Positions 58,763-64,000 of a stretch of 64,000 nucleotides of DNA are shown in pieces. Position numbers and translations under genes: made by a program. The stretch lies in assembly GCF_001458255.1 (NCBI RefSeq), contig NZ_CYSB01000040.1, positions 1-64,000 of the forward strand, given 5' to 3'. The DNA is from Thalassovita autumnalis. Its GTDB lineage: Bacteria > Pseudomonadota > Alphaproteobacteria > Rhodobacterales > Rhodobacteraceae. Below the pieces are notes generated by a model. It was not told where the DNA came from. It was given only the letters and a program-made list of their open reading frames with translations, and did no database searches. Positions within the stretch are counted from its first letter, which is position 1, and the number at the start of each line of letters is the position of its first letter.

Positions 58763-61516
58763 GTGAGCGATACGCCCCAAACTCCTGAAAACGAAGAAGA
58801 AAAACCGCGCGAGCGCATGGCTTTTGACGGGCCTTCCGTTTCGATCACCGATGAGATGCGCAATTCCTATCTGGATTATGCGATGAGCGTGATCGTCAGC
58901 CGGGCGATTCCGGACCTGCGTGACGGTCTGAAACCGGTGCACCGGCGTATTCTTTACGCCATGCATGAGACCGGAAACACCCATGAAAAGGCCTATCGCA
59001 AGTCGGCCCGTCCAGTGGGTGATGTGATGGGTAAATACCACCCGCATGGCGACAGCGCGATCTATGATGCGCTGGTGCGGATGGCGCAGGATTTTTCGAT
59101 GTCGCTGCCGCTGTTGGACGGTCAGGGTAACTTCGGCTCGATGGACGGCGATAACCCGGCCGCGATGCGTTACACTGAGGTGCGGATGGACAAGCCGGCC
59201 GCGTTTGTGCTGGCCGACATCGAAAAGGACACCGTTGATTTTCAGGACAACTACGACGGCAAGGATCAAGAACCAACCGTTCTGCCATCGCGTTTCCCCA
59301 ACATGCTGGTCAATGGCGCTGGCGGTATTGCGGTGGGTATGGCCACCAATATCCCGCCGCATAACCTGGGTGAGGTCATTGATGCCTGTCAGGCCCTGAT
59401 TGAGGATCCGGATCTGACCAGCGAACAACTGATCAACTATGTGCCCGGCCCCGATTTCCCGACCGGTGGCATCATGCTGGGCCGCTCTGGCGCACGCAAA
59501 GCCTATCTTGAGGGCCGCGGCAGCGTCATCATTCGCGCCAAGACCCGCGTCGAAGAGATCCGCAAAGATCGCTACGCCATCATCGTGGATGAGATCCCCT
59601 ATCAGGTGAACAAAGCGTCGATGATCGAAAAGATCGCCGAACAGGTGCGTGAAAAACGCATTGAGGGCGTCGCCCATGTGCAGGATGAATCGGACCGGAA
59701 CGGTGTGCGTGTGGTGGTGGAGCTGAAGCGCGACGCGACCCCGGATGTGGTGCTGAACCAGCTGTTCCGCTTCACCCCAATGCAGACCTCTTTCGGCTGT
59801 AACATGCTGGCGCTGAACGGCGGCCGCCCCGAACAGCTGACGCTGCGCCGGTTCCTGACCTGCTTCCTTGATTTCCGCGAAGACGTCGTGGCCCGCCGCA
59901 CCGCCTATGAGCTGCGCAAGGCACGTGAGCGCAGCCACATTCTGTGTGGTTTGGCCGTGGCTGTTTCCAACGTGGATGAGGTTGTGGCGACCATCCGGTC
60001 CTCGGCCGATGCAGCCGAAGCCCGTGAGAAGCTGATGACCCGCCGTTGGCCGGCGCAGGAGATCGGTGAATACATTCAGCTGATCGATGATCCGACCCAT
60101 AAGATGAACGAAGACGGGACCTATAACCTGTCTGAAACTCAGGCCCGCGCCATTCTGGAGCTGCGCCTGCAGCGTCTGACCCAGATCGGTGTGAAAGAAG
60201 TCACCGATGAGCTGCAGGAACTGGCCGAGAAGATCCGCGAATGCCTGGAAATCCTGGCCTCACGCGAACGCATTCTGGCGATCATCAACGAAGAACTGGC
60301 TGAGGTGAAAGAGAAATTCGCCGTTGGCCGCCGCACCGAGATCGTGGATTGGTCCGGTGACATGGATGATGAAGACCTGATCGAACGTGAAGATATGGTC
60401 GTGACCGTTACTTCGGGTGGCTACATCAAGCGGACCCCGCTGGCCGACTTCCGGGCGCAGAAACGCGGCGGCAAGGGCCTCAGCGGTATGCAGACCAAGG
60501 AAGAGGATGTTGTCACCAACCTCTTTGTGGCCAACACGCATACACAGCTGTTGTTCTTCACCACCGATGGTATGGCCTACAAACTGAAGACCTGGCGCCT
60601 GCCGCTGGGTGGTCGTACCGCCAAAGGCAAGGCGATTGTGAACATCCTGCCAATCCCAACCGGCGTGTCGATTGCTGCGATCATGCCTGTTGACCGGGCA
60701 GAGGACGAATGGGCTGACCTGCAGGTGGTCTTTGCCACCTCGGCAGGCACCGTGCGCCGTAACCGCCTGTCAGATTTCACCAATGTGAAATCCAACGGTA
60801 AGATCGCCATGAAGTTTGAGGATGATCACGCCGACACCCGTTTGATCAACGCCCGCATCTGTTCTGAAGACGATGATGTGATGCTGGTCACCAACTCAGG
60901 CCGGGCGATCCGTTTCCCGACAACTGAGGTGCGCGTTTTCAACTCGCGGGCGTCGGTGGGTGTGCGCGGCATCAAGCTGAACGGTGATGATGAGGTTGTG
61001 TCGATGTCGGTGATCCGCCACTTCGATGCCACCTCCGAAGAACGCGCCGCCTATCTGAAGATGCGCCGCGCTGTGGCTGGTCTGGCCGATGATGCCGAAG
61101 GGGGCGATGAAGATGACGTGCCCGCCGGTGAGCTGAGCCAGGAACGTTACGCTGAAATGTCGGCGGTGGAAAACCTGATCCTGACCATCACCGAAGGCGG
61201 CGCGGGCAAGCTGAGCTCCAGCCATGACTATCCGGTGCGTGGCCGTGGTGGTCTGGGTGTGGCCGCGATGGACAAAGCGATGCGCGGCGGTGCGCTTGTG
61301 GCGTCCTTCCCGGTTGAGATGGACGATCAGGTGATGCTGGCCACCTCCAAGGGGCAGTCGATCCGGGTGCCGGTTGACGGTATCTCGTTCCGCTCCCGCT
61401 CCGCCGGTGGCGTGCGGGTGTTCAACACCGGCAAGGGCGAGACGGTTGTGTCCGTTGCCCGGGTTGTCGAACAGGACGACGACGAAAACGGTGCAGAGGA
61501 TCAGGCCGAGAGCTGA
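58763..61516 (+). CDS. gyrA: DNA gyrase subunit A
   Basis: 917 residues from GTG 58763. The catalytic Tyr is Tyr137 in AMRYTEV. The quinolone-determining region [12 protein letters not shown] has Ser98 (E. coli Ser83) and Asp102 (E. coli Asp87), the susceptible-type residues. The N-terminal winged helix and tower are followed by the C-terminal beta-pinwheel, with the GyrA-box [10 protein letters not shown] near residue 567. An acidic insert ([14 protein letters not shown]) lies between the late pinwheel blades. It supercoils DNA with GyrB, which is not in this window. Confidence 0.98.
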   Translation: MSDTPQTPENEEEKPRERMAFDGPSVSITDEMRNSYLDYAMSVIVSRAIPDLRDGLKPVHRRILYAMHETGNTHEKAYRKSARPVGDVMGKYHPHGDSAIYDALVRMAQDFSMSLPLLDGQGNFGSMDGDNPAAMRYTEVRMDKPAAFVLADIEKDTVDFQDNYDGKDQEPTVLPSRFPNMLVNGAGGIAVGMATNIPPHNLGEVIDACQALIEDPDLTSEQLINYVPGPDFPTGGIMLGRSGARKAYLEGRGSVIIRAKTRVEEIRKDRYAIIVDEIPYQVNKASMIEKIAEQVREKRIEGVAHVQDESDRNGVRVVVELKRDATPDVVLNQLFRFTPMQTSFGCNMLALNGGRPEQLTLRRFLTCFLDFREDVVARRTAYELRKARERSHILCGLAVAVSNVDEVVATIRSSADAAEAREKLMTRRWPAQEIGEYIQLIDDPTHKMNEDGTYNLSETQARAILELRLQRLTQIGVKEVTDELQELAEKIRECLEILASRERILAIINEELAEVKEKFAVGRRTEIVDWSGDMDDEDLIEREDMVVTVTSGGYIKRTPLADFRAQKRGGKGLSGMQTKEEDVVTNLFVANTHTQLLFFTTDGMAYKLKTWRLPLGGRTAKGKAIVNILPIPTGVSIAAIMPVDRAEDEWADLQVVFATSAGTVRRNRLSDFTNVKSNGKIAMKFEDDHADTRLINARICSEDDDVMLVTNSGRAIRFPTTEVRVFNSRASVGVRGIKLNGDDEVVSMSVIRHFDATSEERAAYLKMRRAVAGLADDAEGGDEDDVPAGELSQERYAEMSAVENLILTITEGGAGKLSSSHDYPVRGRGGLGVAAMDKAMRGGALVASFPVEMDDQVMLATSKGQSIRVPVDGISFRSRSAGGVRVFNTGKGETVVSVARVVEQDDDENGAEDQAES

Positions 61517-61539
61517 TCTTCGCGACATCAGAGAGATTG

Positions 61540-61566
61540 AAAAGCCGCCCTTCGGGGCGGTTTTTT
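61540..61566 (+). terminator. Terminator of gyrA
   Basis: AAAGCCGCCC (61541-61550), loop TTCG, GGGCGG, then TTTTTT: a textbook terminator with a stable UUCG-like tetraloop, 24 bases past the gyrA stop. Confidence 0.94.
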
Positions 61567-61669
61567 GTTAGGTGAAAGCGTAGGTTCATGCCCGATCCCG
61601 AGGGCGGGCCTGAGGAACGCGAAAGCACTCCAACGATCGAAACGGTCTGTATTGCCGATCCATTGCAAA

Positions 61670-61757
61670 TTCGTGCCCGCCCTTGGGGGCGGGGTCGGGC
61701 ACGAACCGGATCACTGCGTGACCCGGAGAAGAAAACGGCGCCCCAGTGGGACGCCGT
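61670..61757 (-). terminator. Two GC-rich hairpins between gyrA and the M32 gene
   Basis: One hairpin has arms GTGCCCG and CGGGCAC around 61673-61703. The second, ACGGCG (61735-61740) with CGCCGT (61752-61757) and inner CC/GG pairs, runs into TTTTCTTCT on the minus strand and is the terminator of the M32 carboxypeptidase gene. The rest of 61567-61782 holds no gene. Confidence 0.7.
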
Positions 61758-61782
61758 CAAAGCTAATCACAGGTCAGCGTGT

Positions 61783-63258
61783 TTAGAGACCGTAAATGCC
61801 TTTGAACTTCTCTTCCAGATAGTCCAGCAGCGGCTCTGCCGAGGGGTCCATCCCACTGGCACGGCGCACCACATCACGCGGTGCATAAAGGCCGCCGTGA
61901 CGTTGCAGGTTCTCTTTCAACCACCCTGTTGCGGCTGAGGTATCGCCCCCTGCCAGCTGTGCATCCAGATCCGGCACCGCCTGACGCAGCGCCTTGTTTA
62001 GGCAGCCCGCATAGACATTGCCCAGCGAATAGGTCGGGAAGTAACCAAACAGGCCCACCGACCAATGCACATCCTGCAGACAACCGTTTGAAGGTTTGTC
62101 GACCGCATAGCCAAAATCTGCATGGAAACGGTCGTTCCAGGCCGCCTCCAGATCCTTCACCGCCAGATCGCCCTGCATCAGCGCGCGCTCTAGGTCGAAC
62201 CGCAGCATGACATGCAGGTTATACTGCACCTCATCCGCCTCAGTCCGGATATAGCCGTCATTGACGCGGTTCACGGTGCAATAGAACTCCTCGGGGCTGT
62301 CGATACCGAAGTCCCCAAAGGCCTCACGCATCTGGCCATAGACCCAGCCCGAAAACGGCGCAGACCGGCCCAGCTGGTTTTCGTAAATCCGGCTCTGGCT
62401 TTCATGTACGCCCATCGACACGCCGCCACCAATTGGTGTCAGCAGATAAGCGTCATCGACGTTCTGCTCATAACAGGCATGGCCGACCTCATGGATGGTC
62501 GAATAGAAACAGTTGAACGGATCCAGTTCACTGGTGCGGGTGGTGATACGCACATCATGGCCGGAGCCCGAGGAGAACGGGTGCACCGCCTTGTCAATCC
62601 GGCCATGGTGCAGATCATAGCCAAAGGCCAGCGCCAGTTTCTCGGTCAGCCGCATCTGCTTAGCGGGGTCAAAATGCCCCTTCAGACGCTGCGGGGCCTC
62701 AGCCGCCAGCACCGCCTCCCGCAGGGCAACCAGACGTGGCCGCATGGCCCCAAACATCGCAGCCAGCTCGGCAGCGGTCATGTTGGGCTCATAGTCATCG
62801 ATCATGGCGTCATAGACATCGCCACCATCAGCCAGCGCCTGACCTTCCTGACGTTTCAGCGCCACCACCTGTTCCAGCACCGGCAGGAAAGCGGGCACAT
62901 CTTCGTCCGCGCGGGCCTGCGCCCACTGACCTTGGGCCTTGCTGGTGACCTTGGCAATTTCGACCGCCAGATCGGCCGGCACCTTGCTGGCGCGATCATA
63001 GCTGCGGCGGATTTCGCGCAGCTGTGCCTGTCCCACAGGATCCAGTTCCCCGGCATCAATCGCCGCCAGCCATTGCCCCACCTGCGGATCCGTTTTGCGC
63101 GTATGCAGGATCTTTTCCATCGCGGCCATTTCCTCGGCCCGCTGATCCGCGGCGCCGCGCGGCATCATGGTTTCCTGATCCCAGCCCAAGCGGCCCGCCA
63201 CTTGGCCAAGGGCCACCGTATCGCGGGCAAAGCCCATCAGATTGTCAAAAGCACTCAT
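61783..63258 (-). CDS. Carboxypeptidase M32 (Taq/Pfu type)
   Basis: 491 residues from ATG 63258. Zinc ligands HEVGH at 256-260 with the downstream Glu in VHESQSR (285-290) give the M32 HExxH site. It is mostly helical and cytoplasmic, a metallo-carboxypeptidase trimming peptides of broad specificity, and could complement the M24 peptidase at the other end of the window. ctaA lies 5 bases upstream in the same direction, possibly co-transcribed. Confidence 0.95.
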   Translation of the reverse strand: MSAFDNLMGFARDTVALGQVAGRLGWDQETMMPRGAADQRAEEMAAMEKILHTRKTDPQVGQWLAAIDAGELDPVGQAQLREIRRSYDRASKVPADLAVEIAKVTSKAQGQWAQARADEDVPAFLPVLEQVVALKRQEGQALADGGDVYDAMIDDYEPNMTAAELAAMFGAMRPRLVALREAVLAAEAPQRLKGHFDPAKQMRLTEKLALAFGYDLHHGRIDKAVHPFSSGSGHDVRITTRTSELDPFNCFYSTIHEVGHACYEQNVDDAYLLTPIGGGVSMGVHESQSRIYENQLGRSAPFSGWVYGQMREAFGDFGIDSPEEFYCTVNRVNDGYIRTEADEVQYNLHVMLRFDLERALMQGDLAVKDLEAAWNDRFHADFGYAVDKPSNGCLQDVHWSVGLFGYFPTYSLGNVYAGCLNKALRQAVPDLDAQLAGGDTSAATGWLKENLQRHGGLYAPRDVVRRASGMDPSAEPLLDYLEEKFKGIYGL

Positions 63259-63263
63259 ATCAC

Positions 63264-64000
63264 TCACGCTCCGCGGATTGAGGTTACAATGGGGTATCCC
63301 GACAGGAACCGCGCCCGCAGGATCAGGGTAAACACAAGGATGGCAAAGACCTGATGGACAATCGCCACATTCCACGGCGCGGCGGTCACAACCGTATAGA
63401 TGCCCAGAACAACCTGCGCCGACAGGGCGATAAAGGCAGCGGCAAAGGCCGCGCGTGTCGCCCCATGGGCCGATTTGCGCCCGCGCAGAAAGACAACGAT
63501 GGCAAATGCAAACAGCAGATAGCCCACCATACGGTGAATGAATTGCACCAGCCCCGGATTTTCAAAGAAGTTCTTCCAGAGCGGTGAAATCGAAAAGGCC
63601 TCGGGCGGGAAAAATTGCCCCATCATCAGCGGCCAATCGGTAAAGCTGCGGCCTGCGTCAATGCCAGCGACCAATGCCCCCAACAGGATCTGCACCCCCG
63701 CCAGATGCAACAATCCCGTGGACAGGCCCCACAGCTTGGCCTCTTTCTGGCGTCGCGCCTGCATCAGATCCCGCTCTGGCCGGCTGAGCAGCATGATGAA
63801 CCAAGCAATATAGCCAAGGATCAAGAAGGCCAGCCCCAGATGGGTCGCCAACCGGTAAGAGGCAACCGTCGTCACCCCCTCACCCGATGTGACGCCTGAT
63901 GCCACCATCCACCAGCCAACAGCCCCCTGTAGCCCGCCAAGCCCGCCGATAAACAACAAACGACCGGTCCAGCCGGTGGGGATCTGTCGCGCCAGCAAGA
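63264..64000 (-). CDS. ctaA: Heme A synthase, C-terminal part (5' end beyond window)
   Basis: The last 245 residues of a CtaA/COX15 protein. Four helices with heme-ligating histidines are seen: THLGLAFLILGYIAW, the LLHLAGVQILLGALVAG pair, FIHRMVGYLLFAFA and IVHQVFAILVFTL. The periplasmic loop FTDWPLMMGQFFPPE is typical of the alphaproteobacterial type. It converts heme O to heme A for the aa3 oxidase. The start is outside the window. Confidence 0.95.
   Translation of the reverse strand, partial: LLARQIPTGWTGRLLFIGGLGGLQGAVGWWMVASGVTSGEGVTTVASYRLATHLGLAFLILGYIAWFIMLLSRPERDLMQARRQKEAKLWGLSTGLLHLAGVQILLGALVAGIDAGRSFTDWPLMMGQFFPPEAFSISPLWKNFFENPGLVQFIHRMVGYLLFAFAIVVFLRGRKSAHGATRAAFAAAFIALSAQVVLGIYTVVTAAPWNVAIVHQVFAILVFTLILRARFLSGYPIVTSIRGA

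Noticed and set aside
58763-59160. Quinolone-resistance mutation in gyrA
   Set aside because: Ser98 and Asp102 are the susceptible-type residues.
58211-60100. Minus-strand frame across marC and the first part of gyrA
   Set aside because: Crosses two well-identified genes; composition shadow.

Overview
The window looks like chromosome of a marine alphaproteobacterium of the family Rhodobacteraceae (Roseobacter group, Phaeobacter/Ruegeria-like). This rests on recalled protein resemblance (monomeric NADP-isocitrate dehydrogenase, AcnB, a DmdB-like acyl-CoA ligase, a paaABCDE cluster, a dimethylglycine-dehydrogenase-like fusion protein), on GC-rich codon use, and on a short intergenic repeat of a kind I associate with this group. 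No database search was possible.

Layout. 1-2.0 kb: a mobile, lower-GC edge with the start of an IS66-type TnpA, a palindrome and an uncharacterised zinc-finger protein whose 3' end runs into the palindrome. 2.0-9.8 kb: a peptide-uptake locus, with permeases and ATPases plus a GAF protein on the minus strand and a divergent XRE-cupin regulator, binding protein and M24 peptidase on the plus strand. 9.8-20.4 kb: a dimethylglycine-dehydrogenase-like enzyme, panC-panB, pirin, an S41 peptidase, a 2-hydroxyacid dehydrogenase, an SH3 protein, a 298-bp MITE-like element and a BON-MscS channel. 20.4-25.1 kb: two near-identical tRNA-Gln genes, a MATE transporter and acnB.

25.5-38.0 kb: an AhpD-like protein, RidA and an amino-acid oxidase-like flavoprotein; then pcaIJF with a divergent IclR regulator; then paaABCDE followed by a PaaA-like paralog and a PaaX-like regulator. 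The aromatic blocks fit together: PaaABCE epoxidises phenylacetyl-CoA, and both that route and the beta-ketoadipate route end at the thiolase step that PcaF performs. 38.1-46 kb: isocitrate dehydrogenase, a histidine kinase and two tandem chemoreceptors with almost identical signalling domains but different sensor domains. 46-47.7 kb: a gene-poor stretch, an AT-richer orphan VasI-like secreted protein and a tRNA(CAU), probably Ile2.

47.8-64 kb: DmdB-like ligase, a small ORF whose Shine-Dalgarno sits in a hairpin, a TfoX C-terminal domain protein, LysR with a divergent TSUP permease, a YcaQ-type DNA glycosylase, an SDR, ndk, an MFS exporter, an ABC-F ATPase, marC, gyrA, an M32 carboxypeptidase and the 3' part of ctaA.

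Most of the window is ordinary core genome. I did not find a convincing new multi-gene defence or mobile system. The best leads are the orphan zinc-finger protein at the left edge, the paa-operon ferritin-like paralog, the small ORF with a masked ribosome site, the MITE, the dispersed repeat and the homogenised chemoreceptor pair.
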